NCBI GenBank assembly: GCA_038327655.1
Contig: JBBQLG010000006.1
Location: forward strand, 20,513-84,512
DNA: 64,000 nucleotides
Direction of reading: 5' to 3'
From: JBBQLG01 sp038327655
GTDB lineage: Bacteria > Bacteroidota > Bacteroidia > Cytophagales > Spirosomataceae
Under the pieces are notes generated by a model. That model was not told the origin of the DNA, did not search any database, and saw only the letters and a program-made list of their open reading frames with translations. Shown one piece after another: positions 1-9,137 of the stretch. A program made the position numbers and the translations under genes. Numbering within the stretch: the first letter of the stretch is position 1; every line of letters starts with the position of its first letter.

Positions 1-130
1 ATAGTCAACATTTCGGATTCGCAGGCCACAGATGAGGCTTCAATAAAATTGAATTTCGGGCGTTTAAAAATAGGTCATAGCGGGATTTGGTTATCTTGGT
101 GCGACCTATCGCATTTACGATTCTAACTAT

Positions 131-2122
131 ATGAAAATCAGTACGTCGTACCCGTTGTTGGTGGTGCTGGGATTAGTCACCACGCTTACGGGTTGCAACT
201 CGGCCATGATGGCCTACAAAAAAGGGGTACGTCACTACGACGCCGGTGAGTACAATCTGGCTATTCAACAGTTCGACAAGGCCGCAAAAGGCAACATCGA
301 CGCGGCTAAACTCAACTACTACGAAGCCGAATCGTACCGGCAGTCCAACCGTTTTGCCGATGCCGCGCCGTTCTACCAGAAAGCGATTGACGCCGGTGCT
401 GCGGATGCAGATATCCGGTTGAATTACGCCTACGCCCTCAAAACCCAGGGCCGCTACGCCGATGCGCTGACGCAGTTGCAGCAGTACGTAGACAGCAAAC
501 CGGCCAACAAAACGAGCCTTGCCAAAGCACAGCAGGAACTCGGCACACTGCGAGCCATTGACGCTATTGCTAAAAAGAAGGTCGACTACCAACTAAAGAA
601 CATGGCTCTGAACTCGGCGGGTGCCGAATTTGCGCCGGTGGTGAAGGGCGAAGAACTGATTTTTACGGCGTCGCGCAAGGAGCGGGTGTTCAAGAACAAC
701 GGTCAGCAAATGCTGGGCCTGTACAAAACGAAACTCTCCCAAACACCCGACGAGACGGGTACGTCAGCCAATCCCGAACTGTTCAGTCAGTCCGTTTTTC
801 AGGCTGACGTGAACGAGGGTACACCCGCATTCTCCAAAGATGGCAAGGCCATGATTTTTGCGCGGGGCAACAATGGCAAGCGCAAAGGTGGACTCGATGT
901 TGACTTGTACATCAGTCGGTTAGGCGATAACAATGCCTGGAGTCAGCCCGCCCGGTTACCCATCAGTGATTCGCTGGCGTGGGATGGTTCCCCGGCATTT
1001 TCGGCCGATGGCAAAACGCTGTACTTTGCTTCCAACCGGGCCGGTGGGGCGGGTGGAATCGACCTGTACCGGACCAACATGGACGCATCGGGCCGGTTCA
1101 GTCGACCGGTCAACATGGGCCGCGACATCAATACGCCGGGCGACGAAATGTTTCCGTACGTGGGTGCTGATGCTAAACTGTACTTCGCGTCGGACGGGCA
1201 TCCGGGTCTGGGCAAGTTGGATGTGTTCGTGGCCACGCGGTCGGGCGGGGTAATCCGTATCGAGAATATGGGGCAACCCTTTAATTCACCTTCCGACGAT
1301 TTTGGGTTGGCTTTTACGGATAAAAACAAAGGATTTCTGGCGTCGAACCGGCCGGGTGGCAAAGGCGACGACGACATTTATTTCTTCCAGCAAGCCGATT
1401 CTACTACGACGCCAACCATTGCCACGAACGTACCGAAAGCAGACCCAACCCGTAAAGTCGTGCGGTACTTTCTGGCCGGTATCGTGCAAACCAGCGACGC
1501 GCCCACGACTCCGATCGATTCGGCCAATGTAAAGATTCTGGATAATGCGACCGGCAATCCCATCGCGCAGGCGACAACGGGTCAGCCGGGCACCTTTGGC
1601 AAATACCCGCTCGAAGAAGGCAAAGATTATTCCATTCTGGTGGAGCGTAAAGGCTATCTGACGCGCCGGGAGCCGTTTTCCATGCAGGGCAAGAGCATAC
1701 CCGAAGTGTTCCTGACCAAGCCCGAAACGGACACGACCTTTAACGTGGCCGTTCTGTTAGACAAGGCCACGCTGAACCGGACGTTCGTGCTGGAAAACAT
1801 TTACTATGACCTGAACAAGTACAATATCCGTCCCGATGCGGCTGATGAACTCGACAAGTTGGTCACAATTCTGAAAGACAACCCGACGCTGAAAATCGAA
1901 CTGAGTTCGCACACGGATGCTCGTGCTCCGGACAAGTACAACATGACCTTGTCGCAGAACCGGGCTAAATCGGCCGTGGAGTACATTGCCTCGAAAGGCA
2001 TCGACGCCAGCCGGTTAACGGCGAAGGGCTACGGCGAAACGGTATTAATTGTCAAGAACGCCAAAACCGAAGAAGAGCATCAGCGCAACCGCCGGACCGA
2101 GTTCAGAATTCTGGAACTGTAA
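131..2122 (+). CDS. PorE-like outer-membrane lipoprotein (TPR, beta-propeller, OmpA domains)
   Basis: A 663-residue lipoprotein. Residues 1-22 form a signal peptide ending in lipobox LTGC (Cys22). TPR-like helices follow (about 25-130), then PD40/WD40-like propeller blades (about 165-430; recurring FSADGKTLYFASN-type motif near 290), a carboxypeptidase-regulatory-like sandwich (about 440-530) and an OmpA peptidoglycan-binding domain (about 550-663, with NRAKSAVEYI). This domain order matches PorE of the type IX secretion system, which is thought to link the secretion machinery to peptidoglycan. The role here is inferred from architecture, because many Bacteroidota carry several paralogues of this type. 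The window also encodes a likely type IX cargo protein (12832-15420) and a GldJ homologue. A strong terminator follows. Confidence 0.8.
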   Translation: MKISTSYPLLVVLGLVTTLTGCNSAMMAYKKGVRHYDAGEYNLAIQQFDKAAKGNIDAAKLNYYEAESYRQSNRFADAAPFYQKAIDAGAADADIRLNYAYALKTQGRYADALTQLQQYVDSKPANKTSLAKAQQELGTLRAIDAIAKKKVDYQLKNMALNSAGAEFAPVVKGEELIFTASRKERVFKNNGQQMLGLYKTKLSQTPDETGTSANPELFSQSVFQADVNEGTPAFSKDGKAMIFARGNNGKRKGGLDVDLYISRLGDNNAWSQPARLPISDSLAWDGSPAFSADGKTLYFASNRAGGAGGIDLYRTNMDASGRFSRPVNMGRDINTPGDEMFPYVGADAKLYFASDGHPGLGKLDVFVATRSGGVIRIENMGQPFNSPSDDFGLAFTDKNKGFLASNRPGGKGDDDIYFFQQADSTTTPTIATNVPKADPTRKVVRYFLAGIVQTSDAPTTPIDSANVKILDNATGNPIAQATTGQPGTFGKYPLEEGKDYSILVERKGYLTRREPFSMQGKSIPEVFLTKPETDTTFNVAVLLDKATLNRTFVLENIYYDLNKYNIRPDAADELDKLVTILKDNPTLKIELSSHTDARAPDKYNMTLSQNRAKSAVEYIASKGIDASRLTAKGYGETVLIVKNAKTEEEHQRNRRTEFRILEL

Positions 2123-2195
2123 TTTTGTAGTGTAGGTGGTGTCGGCGGGTTTGTCAAAACTAGCACCACCGTTCACGAAACACGAACACTTCCGT

Positions 2196-2233
2196 AAAGG
2201 GCTTGGTTGTTGAAAGACACCAAGCCCTTTTTT
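2196..2233 (+). terminator. Rho-independent terminator after the PorE-like gene
   Basis: A perfect stem of 11-12 bp (2196-2207 with 2219-2230, core AAGGGCTTGG) is followed by a run of six T. It ends the PorE-like transcript and argues that the next gene starts at the ATG at 2239, downstream of the hairpin. Confidence 0.85.
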
Positions 2234-2238
2234 GTGCT

Positions 2239-3048
2239 ATGAATAGCGATAAACTCCGTCAGGTTACCGTTGTGTTCGGCATCGTCTCGATGGTCGTGAT
2301 GAATTACCTGTCAAATGCGGGTGCGTTCGGTGGGCTGACCAACAAAGACATATCGGGCAAATACCACACCCTCATTACACCGGCGGGGTATGCTTTCGCC
2401 ATTTGGGGGGTTATTTTCTTGGGCCTATTCGCCTTTGCGGTGTATCAGGCGTTACCGGCGCAGCGCCACAACGTACGCTTACGGGCGGTGGGCTGGTTAG
2501 TCGTGATGAACACCCTCTGCAATGCTATCTGGAGTCCGCTGTTCAACAATGAGCGCATTGGTACGGCGGTCGTGGTAATTTTAGTGATGTTCTTCACTAA
2601 TCTGCTGATTCTGGATGGCCTGCTGGCCCGTCGGCGGGCGGTTGATGTAACGGTGTTGCCCGATGATCCCATCGCCGAGGGGCCTGTTTCGCGACTGGAA
2701 ACGTGGGTAGCGCGGGTGCCGTTTGCCATCTACTTTGGCTGGGTTACAGTGGCTACCATTTTAAACATCACCGTGTATTTGAAAGCGACTAATTTCGATC
2801 TGGCGGGTGTTTCCGAAGCGACCTGGGCCATTGGTATACTGGTAGTGTCACTGGTTATCGGTGCTATTTTATTTAATCGGCACCGCAGTATCGCTTACAT
2901 GCTGGTCTTCTCCTGGGCCTACGTTGCGATTTCGGTCGAACAGGAATGGGCGGGATACGTTCCGGTGGCAGCCATTATTTGTGCCATGATAGCGGCCCTT
3001 TTTGCTGTCTGGCAACTGTTTGGCCGGAAAGAACCCGTGTACGCGTAG
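2239..3048 (+). CDS. TspO/MBR-like tryptophan-rich sensory membrane protein
   Basis: A 269-residue, very hydrophobic protein with about seven or eight predicted membrane helices. The N-terminal half has the pattern of the large TspO/MBR-related family: YLSNAGAFGG, then TPAGYAFAIWGVIF, then NTLCNAIWSPLF. Classical TspO is about 160 residues and binds tetrapyrroles; this longer branch is usually annotated only as tryptophan-rich sensory protein and its ligand is unknown. The ATG at 2239 was chosen because an upstream in-frame start at 2203 would lie inside the terminator of the previous gene. folK follows with no gap (TAG directly followed by ATG), so the two are probably co-translated. Confidence 0.75.
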   Translation: MNSDKLRQVTVVFGIVSMVVMNYLSNAGAFGGLTNKDISGKYHTLITPAGYAFAIWGVIFLGLFAFAVYQALPAQRHNVRLRAVGWLVVMNTLCNAIWSPLFNNERIGTAVVVILVMFFTNLLILDGLLARRRAVDVTVLPDDPIAEGPVSRLETWVARVPFAIYFGWVTVATILNITVYLKATNFDLAGVSEATWAIGILVVSLVIGAILFNRHRSIAYMLVFSWAYVAISVEQEWAGYVPVAAIICAMIAALFAVWQLFGRKEPVYA

Positions 3049-3549
3049 ATGACCAACGACCTCTATATCCTGCTCGGCGCGAACCTTGGTGACCGGTTGC
3101 AAACGTTTGCTGAGGCCCGAATGCTACTTTTTGAACGAGTGGGGCCAATCGTGTGCCAATCGGCCCTTTACGAAACGGCACCGTGGGGCGTTACCGATCA
3201 ACCCTCGTACCTGAATCAGGTGCTGCAACTTAGTACGGACCTGACGCCCAAAATGATGTTGACCCAAACGCAGGCCATTGAACAGCAACTTGGCCGTGTT
3301 CGACTCGAAAAGTGGGGATCGCGCATCATCGACATTGACCTGCTGTATTACGGTCAGTTTATTCTCCAGTCTGAAACACTGACCTTACCCCACCCTTTAC
3401 TCCACGAACGACGCTTTACGCTTGTTCCACTCTGTGAGATTGCCCCGGATTTTCTCCATCCGGTGCTCCGGCAAACTAACGAACAGCTTCTTGGCAAATT
3501 GGCGGATGAGGGTGACGTACAGACGTACGCTGCTTCACCCCATTTTTAA
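3049..3549 (+). CDS. folK: 2-amino-4-hydroxy-6-hydroxymethyldihydropteridine pyrophosphokinase
   Basis: A 166-residue HPPK that transfers pyrophosphate from ATP to 6-hydroxymethyl-dihydropterin in folate synthesis. Visible family motifs are LLGANLGDR near the N-terminus, YETAPWGVTDQPSYLNQV (residues about 42-59), RVRLEKWGSRIIDIDLL with the metal-binding D-x-D, and LPHPLLHERRFTLVPL near residue 113. Length is normal for the family. It starts immediately after the stop codon of the TspO-like gene and shares its transcript. Confidence 0.95.
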   Translation: MTNDLYILLGANLGDRLQTFAEARMLLFERVGPIVCQSALYETAPWGVTDQPSYLNQVLQLSTDLTPKMMLTQTQAIEQQLGRVRLEKWGSRIIDIDLLYYGQFILQSETLTLPHPLLHERRFTLVPLCEIAPDFLHPVLRQTNEQLLGKLADEGDVQTYAASPHF

Positions 3550-3585
3550 TTTTCAACCAATTACCCCCATCTGATTGTGGATTAG

Positions 3586-3593
3586 TACCTTTG
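3586..3593 (+). promoter_or_regulatory. Bacteroidota -7 element (TACCTTTG) before the aminotransferase gene
   Basis: TACCTTTG matches the -7 consensus TAnnTTTG and lies 40 bp before the ATG at 3633. No convincing -33 TTG is seen at 19-21 bp upstream, so this is a partial match. Confidence 0.45.
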
Positions 3594-3632
3594 TGGCTGA
3601 ATTTTTAACAATATCATAAAACAGCCGTACCC

Positions 3633-4850
3633 ATGTCTGTACTTGCCGCAACCACCGGTCTACTGGCGGACCGCATCAATGCGCTGGAAGAGTCATCCAC
3701 GCTGGCCATGACCAAAAAAGCCCGCGAACTGGCCGCACAAGGGCATAAAGTCATCAGCCTGAGCGTTGGTGAACCCGATTTCAAAACGCCCAAACACATC
3801 TGCGAAGCCGCAAAACAGGCCATCGACGAAGGCTATCACGGCTATTCGCCCGTAGCAGGTTATGCCGATCTGCGCAAGGCAATTGCCGATAAATTTAACC
3901 GCGAAAACGGCCTGAACTGGAAGGCTGAAAACGTAGTCGTCTCAACCGGGGCCAAACACTCGCTGGCTAACGTGATTCAGGTGCTGGTTAATCCCGGCGA
4001 TGAGGTTATCATTTTCTCGCCGTACTGGGTCAGCTACTCCGAAATGGTGAAATTAGCCGAGGGACATACGGTTGTGGTCGAAGGTAAATTCGAGAATGAT
4101 TTCAAAGTGACGCCGGAGCAGTTCGAGGAAGCCATCACCGACCGGACCAAAATTGTTATGTATGCCTCGCCGAACAACCCGACCGGTTCGGTGTATTCGG
4201 AGGATGAATTACGCGCCATTGCCGAGGTGGTGAAGCGGCACGAGAACGTGTATGTGCTGGCCGACGAGATCTACGAACACATCAATTTTACGGGCAAGGG
4301 TAATTTTAGCATGGGTTCCATCCCGGAGATTGCCGAGCGCGTGATTACGGTGAACGGTGTGGCTAAAGGCTTTGCGATGACCGGCTGGCGGATTGGCTAC
4401 ATCGGTGCGGCCAAATGGATTGCCGAGGGCGTTGAGAAACTACAGGGTCAGGTAACGTCGGGGTCCAGTTCGATTGCGCAGCGGGCGACGCTTGCTGCCC
4501 TGACCGGCGACATGGCCCCCACGCACGAGATGGCGAAAGCCTACGCCCGTCGCCGGGACTTGGTGGTTGGCTTACTCAAGGCTATTCCAGGCTTCAAAGT
4601 GAATGTGCCGGAAGGGGCATTTTATGCTTTCCCCGACGTGAGCTACTACTACGGCAAATCGGACGGTACGACGCAAATCAACGACTCCGACGATTTTTCG
4701 GGCTGGATTCTGAACAGTGCCTATGTCGCTACGGTGGCCGGTTCGGGTTTTGGTGCTCCCAATTGCATCCGCATCTCCACCGCAGCGGCCGACGAAGCCC
4801 TGATCGAAGCCGTCGAACGTATTAAAACAGCCGTTGCAACGCTGAAGTAA
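3633..4850 (+). CDS. Class I/II pyridoxal-phosphate aminotransferase (aspartate aminotransferase, Ib type)
   Basis: A 405-residue fold-type I aminotransferase. Visible motifs are SLSVGEPDFKTP near residue 47, GYSPVAGYADLRKAI, STGAKHSLANVIQ, YASPNNPTGSVYS, LADEIYEHI, and the PLP lysine in GVAKGFAMTGWRIGY (about residue 248). The pattern fits subgroup Ib aspartate/prephenate aminotransferases, which make aspartate from oxaloacetate with glutamate as donor; the exact substrate cannot be fixed from sequence. It is a single-gene unit with its own promoter-like element and a strong terminator. Confidence 0.88.
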   Translation: MSVLAATTGLLADRINALEESSTLAMTKKARELAAQGHKVISLSVGEPDFKTPKHICEAAKQAIDEGYHGYSPVAGYADLRKAIADKFNRENGLNWKAENVVVSTGAKHSLANVIQVLVNPGDEVIIFSPYWVSYSEMVKLAEGHTVVVEGKFENDFKVTPEQFEEAITDRTKIVMYASPNNPTGSVYSEDELRAIAEVVKRHENVYVLADEIYEHINFTGKGNFSMGSIPEIAERVITVNGVAKGFAMTGWRIGYIGAAKWIAEGVEKLQGQVTSGSSSIAQRATLAALTGDMAPTHEMAKAYARRRDLVVGLLKAIPGFKVNVPEGAFYAFPDVSYYYGKSDGTTQINDSDDFSGWILNSAYVATVAGSGFGAPNCIRISTAAADEALIEAVERIKTAVATLK

Positions 4851-4874
4851 TTAGCATTGGTAGTAAGTACGAAA

Positions 4875-4904
4875 CCCCGACGGTTATCCGTCGGGGCTTT
4901 TTTA
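4875..4904 (+). terminator. Rho-independent terminator
   Basis: A 9-bp perfect stem CCCCGACGG/CCGTCGGGG (4875-4883 with 4888-4896), loop TTAT, then a run of seven T. It ends the aminotransferase gene; hisH converges from the other side. Confidence 0.9.
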
Positions 4905-4937
4905 TACCGTATTTTCCGCTTGTCTTTGGACCGGTAG

Positions 4938-5540
4938 TTACAACGTCAGAAAGTTCTCCAGCACCTGTTGGCCGATATTACCACTGATTTCAGCGTGAAA
5001 TTGGGCTGCGTAGAAGTTATCCTTGTGCAGCATCGCGCTGAACGGGTGTCCATAGGTGCAGACCGCTGTGGTATACGCGCAGACATCAGCCGCGTAGCTG
5101 TGCACAAAATAAACGTACGCTTCGTCGGGAATATCGGCAGTTAGCGGCCCGCGCAGATCCGTGAGACTGTTCCAACCGGTGTGTGGCACTTTCAGGTTCG
5201 TTCCGTTGGGAGCGAGACTGGCCGGAAACCGCCGGATGTCGATGTCGAAAATACCCATACAAGTCGTGTCGTTTTCTTCGGAATGGCGACACATGAGCTG
5301 CATACCGACACAGGTGCCCAATACGGGTTGCGTGAGCGTTGGGATGATTTTATCCAAACCCCGGTAACGCAGGTAGGCCATGGTGGTACTGGCCTCGCCT
5401 ACACCAGGGAAAATCACTTTATCGGCCGAACGAATCTCGGCTTCATCGTCGGTAAGCAGATAACTGGCACCCAGCCGGTCCAGCGCGTACATAACCGATT
5501 GTACATTGCCGGCGTTGTATTTAATAATGACTGTCTTCAT
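4938..5540 (-). CDS. hisH: Imidazole glycerol phosphate synthase, glutamine amidotransferase subunit
   Basis: A 200-residue class I glutaminase that supplies ammonia to HisF in histidine synthesis. It has N-terminal IIKYNAGNVQSV, the oxyanion segment FPGVGEAS, the catalytic nucleophile in GTCVGMQLM (about Cys77), YFVHSY, and the catalytic His-x-Glu in QFHAEISG. Most relatives read QFHPE at that point, so the Pro to Ala change is slightly unusual but keeps His and Glu. No other his genes are visible nearby, so the gene is separated from a classical his operon within this window. The reaction itself requires HisF from elsewhere. Confidence 0.92.
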   Translation of the reverse strand: MKTVIIKYNAGNVQSVMYALDRLGASYLLTDDEAEIRSADKVIFPGVGEASTTMAYLRYRGLDKIIPTLTQPVLGTCVGMQLMCRHSEENDTTCMGIFDIDIRRFPASLAPNGTNLKVPHTGWNSLTDLRGPLTADIPDEAYVYFVHSYAADVCAYTTAVCTYGHPFSAMLHKDNFYAAQFHAEISGNIGQQVLENFLTL

Positions 5541-5576
5541 AAGTGATGGCCGCTGCCATGCGGTGCCATTGCTGAT

Positions 5577-5609
5577 AAAAAAAGCCCGGCTTCTTTGCAG
5601 AACCGGGCC
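5577..5609 (-). terminator. Rho-independent terminator (minus strand)
   Basis: GCCCGG stem with a TTCT/AGAA extension (5584-5594 with 5600-5609, one bulged base). Read on the minus strand it is followed by seven T (5577-5583). It terminates the TPR gene at 5632-6324. Confidence 0.8.
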
Positions 5610-5631
5610 TGTTTCAAAGGTAAATCATCAT

Positions 5632-6324
5632 TTACTCGCCTGCCTCAGCGTCGAGCAATGCTTTGTATTTCTTCGCGTTTGGTGCTTCGGCCGACTCCGG
5701 GTACTTCTCCATGATCTGACTGTACGCATCAACCGCTTTAGCATTATCCTTCGCGTTCTCCTGCGCCACCGCCAGCTTCATCAGGTACGAGGGGGTGAAG
5801 TACTTATTCGGGTTATAATCAGCGGCTTTCTGGTAGTAATCAGCCGCATCACTGTAGCTCTTTTTCTCCATATACGCATCGCCGATCAGGGCGTAGGCAC
5901 GGGCCTGAACCAGCAGATCGGACGAACTGAAGTTCTTCAAATGCTCGACGGCATCGTCATACTTGCCCTGCTTCAATAAACCGAGACCAGCATAGAAGTT
6001 AGCCAATTTACCGGCCTTCGTAGAACCGTAATCATCAGCCACCCGCACCAAGCCGGGGTTTGCTCCGTCGCCGTTGAGGGCTTTCTTAAGCGAATCAGCC
6101 TCCAGTTGAAACACGGACGGAAACATCTCGGTCTGTGCCGCTTCGTCCTGCGTTCCCTGGTAATACCGATAGCCAAAAAAGCCAACGATCAGAAGCAATA
6201 TGACCCCAACAACCCCCAAAATGGGTTTTTGGTAGGTTTCAAATAAATCTTCGGCCTGTTCTAAACGGCCGGCTAATGCATCGGGGTCTTCCAGAATCTC
6301 TAAGCCCGCTCTCTTTTTGCTCAT
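5632..6324 (-). CDS. Single-pass membrane protein with periplasmic TPR repeats (YfgM-like)
   Basis: A 230-residue protein. A short charged N-terminus (about 1-32) is followed by one hydrophobic helix (about 34-53, KPILGVVGVILLLIVGFFGY), then helical TPR-like repeats to the end (for example KLANFYAGLGLLKQGKYDDA and AYALIGDAYMEKKSYSDAA). The topology, with a cytosolic tail, one TM and extracytoplasmic TPRs, resembles YfgM-type ancillary translocon proteins; that functional link is inference. It is a monocistronic minus-strand gene with its own terminator. Confidence 0.75.
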   Translation of the reverse strand: MSKKRAGLEILEDPDALAGRLEQAEDLFETYQKPILGVVGVILLLIVGFFGYRYYQGTQDEAAQTEMFPSVFQLEADSLKKALNGDGANPGLVRVADDYGSTKAGKLANFYAGLGLLKQGKYDDAVEHLKNFSSSDLLVQARAYALIGDAYMEKKSYSDAADYYQKAADYNPNKYFTPSYLMKLAVAQENAKDNAKAVDAYSQIMEKYPESAEAPNAKKYKALLDAEAGE

Positions 6325-6392
6325 TCGTCTTGCAATTTGAACCGCAAAATTAGTGATATTCTGGTTTGCATCAACGGCTAACCCCCGAAACT

Positions 6393-6623
6393 TTAGATAG
6401 TTGCAGCCGTATCACGGGCGGTCATCACTTCCGACGACCGTAACGACCGAATCTGGTGCGGTAATAATGTCTCAATCGCCAGTGTTTCGCCGGTATACGT
6501 GACAAACTCTACTTCGTATGCTTTTCCCTCGCACAGTACGGTCGTTATCGTACCTACGTCACCAATCTTTAGCCGTCTGTTGGCAATGTCTTCAGTCAGT
6601 ACAACCAATTCAAATTCATTCAT
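6393..6623 (-). CDS. DUF4926 domain-containing small protein
   Basis: A 76-residue protein from the ATG at 6623. It follows the DUF4926 pattern: a short lead (FELVVLTEDIAN), LKIGDVGTITTVL, then AYEVEFVTYTGETLAIETLLPHQIR. Members are small SH3-like proteins of unknown function, often found as stand-alone genes or near toxin-antitoxin loci. A TTG four codons upstream (6635) is possible but the ATG is preferred. No partner gene is obvious here. Confidence 0.72.
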   Translation of the reverse strand: MNEFELVVLTEDIANRRLKIGDVGTITTVLCEGKAYEVEFVTYTGETLAIETLLPHQIRSLRSSEVMTARDTAATI

Positions 6624-6688
6624 ACGCGCAGTCAATTAATTACGGTATAACGTAACCTGTTGATTGCTTGTTATACCGTAAAATCAAA

Positions 6689-6754
6689 AAACCGACCAGC
6701 GGGGGCCAGTCGGTTTTAAAGCAATATGGTGTCGGGTTATCAAACCCGACACCA
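6689..6754 (-). terminator. Two consecutive hairpins 3' of pdhA
   Basis: The first, nearer pdhA, is a perfect 12-bp stem (6727-6738 with 6743-6754, TGGTGTCGGGTT arm, 4-base loop). The second is an 8-bp stem AAACCGAC/GTCGGTTT (6689-6696 with 6709-6716). Read on the minus strand the second ends in a run of T. Together they form a double terminator for pdhA. Confidence 0.75.
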
Positions 6755-6766
6755 CATGACGTTCTT

Positions 6767-7807
6767 CTACTCCATCAGGAACGGATAGTCAGCCTGCATG
6801 TATACGTCCTTGTACGCTTCTTCGGCCGGGGGATATGGCGAATCCTCAGCAAACTTCACGGCTTCGTCAATCTGACCTTTGATTTTCTGATCAATAGCCG
6901 CCAACTCCTCTTCTGTGGCGATGTTCTGCTCCAGTATCCGGCTTTTGACGTGTTCGATGGGGTCGCGCTGTTTGTATTGTTCTACTTCGTCTTTGGAGCG
7001 GTATTTCTGCGGGTCCGACATGGAGTGTCCCCGGTAACGATACGTCCGAAACTCCAGAAAGGTTGGGCCTTCACCGGCACGGGCACGGGCAGCCGCGCGG
7101 CCAACGGCTTCGTGAACGGCTTCGACATCCATCGCATCGACCGGCTCCGATGGCATATCGTACGATTCGCCGATGGTATAGAGTTCGGTTACGTTCGAGG
7201 TGCGGGCAACCGAGGTTCCCATGGCGTAGCCGTTGTTCTCGACCACAAAAATGACCGGCAGTTTCCAGAGCATCGCCATGTTAAAAGCCTCGTGCAGCGC
7301 ACCCTGTCGCACTGCGCCATCGCCCATAAAGGTAATGCAGAGGTTACTGGTCTTGTTATACTTCTCGGCGAAGGCGATGCCCGCGCCCATCGGCACCTGC
7401 GCCCCCACAATGCCATGACCACCGACGAAATTCACCGACTTGTCGAAGATGTGCATCGACCCGCCTTTACCTTTCGATGCACCGGTTTGTTTGGCGTATA
7501 ACTCGGCCATAACCGCATTGGGGCTGGTACCGAGGGCGAGCGGAAAGCCGTGGTCGCGGTAGGCCGTGATCCACTTATCGTCTTTGGTCAGGGCCGAGCA
7601 GGCACCCGACGAACCTGCTTCCTGACCGATGTACAGGTGACAGAAACCCCGGATCTTCTGCTGTCCGTAGAGTTGGCCGGCCTTTTCTTCAAACTTCCGC
7701 TGCAACTGCATCGACTCGTACCAGAACAGGTACTGCTCTTTGGAATACTGTGCCTTAACCGGGGGAGGGGTTGCAACCCCTTTAGTTTTTTCTTTGACGC
7801 TTGCCAT
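6767..7807 (-). CDS. pdhA: Pyruvate dehydrogenase E1 component, alpha subunit
   Basis: A 346-residue thiamine-diphosphate enzyme subunit that decarboxylates pyruvate and passes the acetyl group to E2. Visible are FCHLYIGQEA near the N-terminus, AYRDHGFPLALG, KGGSMHIFD, the ThDP-binding motif starting GDGAVRQGALHEAFN and ending in ENN (about residues 166-197), and the phosphorylation-loop-like YRYRGHSMSDPQKYR. Length and motifs are normal for the heterotetrameric E1 type; an E1 beta gene is expected elsewhere, since none lies adjacent. It is transcribed divergently from recF. Confidence 0.95.
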   Translation of the reverse strand: MASVKEKTKGVATPPPVKAQYSKEQYLFWYESMQLQRKFEEKAGQLYGQQKIRGFCHLYIGQEAGSSGACSALTKDDKWITAYRDHGFPLALGTSPNAVMAELYAKQTGASKGKGGSMHIFDKSVNFVGGHGIVGAQVPMGAGIAFAEKYNKTSNLCITFMGDGAVRQGALHEAFNMAMLWKLPVIFVVENNGYAMGTSVARTSNVTELYTIGESYDMPSEPVDAMDVEAVHEAVGRAAARARAGEGPTFLEFRTYRYRGHSMSDPQKYRSKDEVEQYKQRDPIEHVKSRILEQNIATEEELAAIDQKIKGQIDEAVKFAEDSPYPPAEEAYKDVYMQADYPFLME

Positions 7808-7875
7808 TGTATGAGTGTTCAGAGTCAGTCGGGACGCGTTCGCCGACGGTGGTCAACGGATGAACAAACCGTCTG

Positions 7876-7883
7876 TATCTTTG
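7876..7883 (+). promoter_or_regulatory. Bacteroidota -7 element (TATCTTTG) before recF
   Basis: TATCTTTG fits TAnnTTTG and lies 80 bp before the recF ATG in the pdhA-recF divergent spacer. No clear -33 TTG is present. Confidence 0.4.
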
Positions 7884-7963
7884 TTGCCAATAGCTGACGG
7901 TCAGTCGCGTTTACGCGGCCACAATGGGGCAAAAATAGCCAATCTCCCGCGAATCTCATCTGC

Positions 7964-9052
7964 ATGCATCTGGAAAAACTGAGCCTGACCAATTTTAAGA
8001 ACTACGACGATGGGTCATTTCTGTTCGGGCGGCAGGTAAACGTAGTCGTTGGGCGGAACGGGAGCGGAAAAACGAATTTGCTGGATGCCATTTACTTTCT
8101 CTCGCTGAGCAAGAGTGCTTTTCAGAATCAGGACGCGCTGAGCATCGCCTTCGATGCCGACTATTTCATCATCGACGGTATCTTCCTGAAAGACGAACGG
8201 GCTACTCAGATTACCATCAGCCTGCAACGCGGGCAACGGAAACACCTCCTGACCGACAAAAAGCCCTACGAGCGATTCAGCGACCACATCGGCCGGTTTC
8301 CGGTGGTGCTGATGGCTCCCAATGACACCGACCTCGTACGCGAGCACAGCGAAGACCGTCGGCACTTTTTCGACGGGGTACTGTCGCAGTGGGATGCCGA
8401 TTACCTGCGCGATTACCTGTTGTACAACCAGATTCTGAAGCAACGCAACAGCCTGCTGAAACTATTTGCCGAACGCAACACGCTGGACGAAGAACTGCTG
8501 GAAACGTACAATGAGCCACTGCTCACCTTAGCCGACCGCATTCACCTGCGCCGGAAACAGTTTGTCAATGAGTTCCTGCCCGTGTTTCAGCGGCACTATG
8601 ATTACCTAAGCGACGCCCGCGAAACAGTCGACATCGTTTATGAATCGGAAGTGAGCAGCGACGAGTTTGGTAAGGATTTCCGGCGCAGCCGCAGCCGCGA
8701 CATTCAGCTTCAGCGCACCACAATGGGCATTCATAAAGACGATTACATCTTTGAGATTAATAACATGGCCCTAAAAAAATTTGGTTCGCAGGGGCAGCAG
8801 AAGACGTTTGTAGTGGCCCTGAAATTAGCGCAGTTCGAGCAGCTCAACGCCGGAAAGAATGTAAAACCAATTCTGCTCTTAGACGATATTTTCGATAAGT
8901 TAGACGACCGGCGCATCAGTAAGCTCATTCAACTGATGGACGAGGGCGTTTTCGGTCAGTTGTTCATCACCGACGCCCGCCCGGAACGCACCGAACAGTT
9001 GCTGCGACACGTAAAAGCCGACGTGAAATTCTTCCGGGTGGGGGAGGAGTGA
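7964..9052 (+). CDS. recF: DNA replication and repair protein RecF
   Basis: A 362-residue SMC-like ATPase that loads RecA at gaps with RecO and RecR. Visible are the Walker A GRNGSGKT (30-37), the arm segment TLLADRIHLRRKQF-like helices, the signature region KKFGSQGQQKTFVVALKLAQ and the Walker B LLLDDIFDKLDDRR. Length is typical. In many bacteria recF sits with dnaA and dnaN next to the origin; here it stands alone, about 50 kb from the candidate origin at 58.5 kb. It is divergent from pdhA. Confidence 0.96.
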   Translation: MHLEKLSLTNFKNYDDGSFLFGRQVNVVVGRNGSGKTNLLDAIYFLSLSKSAFQNQDALSIAFDADYFIIDGIFLKDERATQITISLQRGQRKHLLTDKKPYERFSDHIGRFPVVLMAPNDTDLVREHSEDRRHFFDGVLSQWDADYLRDYLLYNQILKQRNSLLKLFAERNTLDEELLETYNEPLLTLADRIHLRRKQFVNEFLPVFQRHYDYLSDARETVDIVYESEVSSDEFGKDFRRSRSRDIQLQRTTMGIHKDDYIFEINNMALKKFGSQGQQKTFVVALKLAQFEQLNAGKNVKPILLLDDIFDKLDDRRISKLIQLMDEGVFGQLFITDARPERTEQLLRHVKADVKFFRVGEE

Positions 9053-9137
9053 GGGCTTTGTTGTTGGTAACTGAAGCAACCCATATCAAACAGTGAGGCC
9101 ACTTATAATTTTCACTTACCATCCAAACTGGCAACTT

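Noticed and set aside
6668..7501. A long plus-strand open frame opposite pdhA
   Set aside because: It is antisense to a clearly recognised gene and its translation resembles no protein; a shadow of codon bias.
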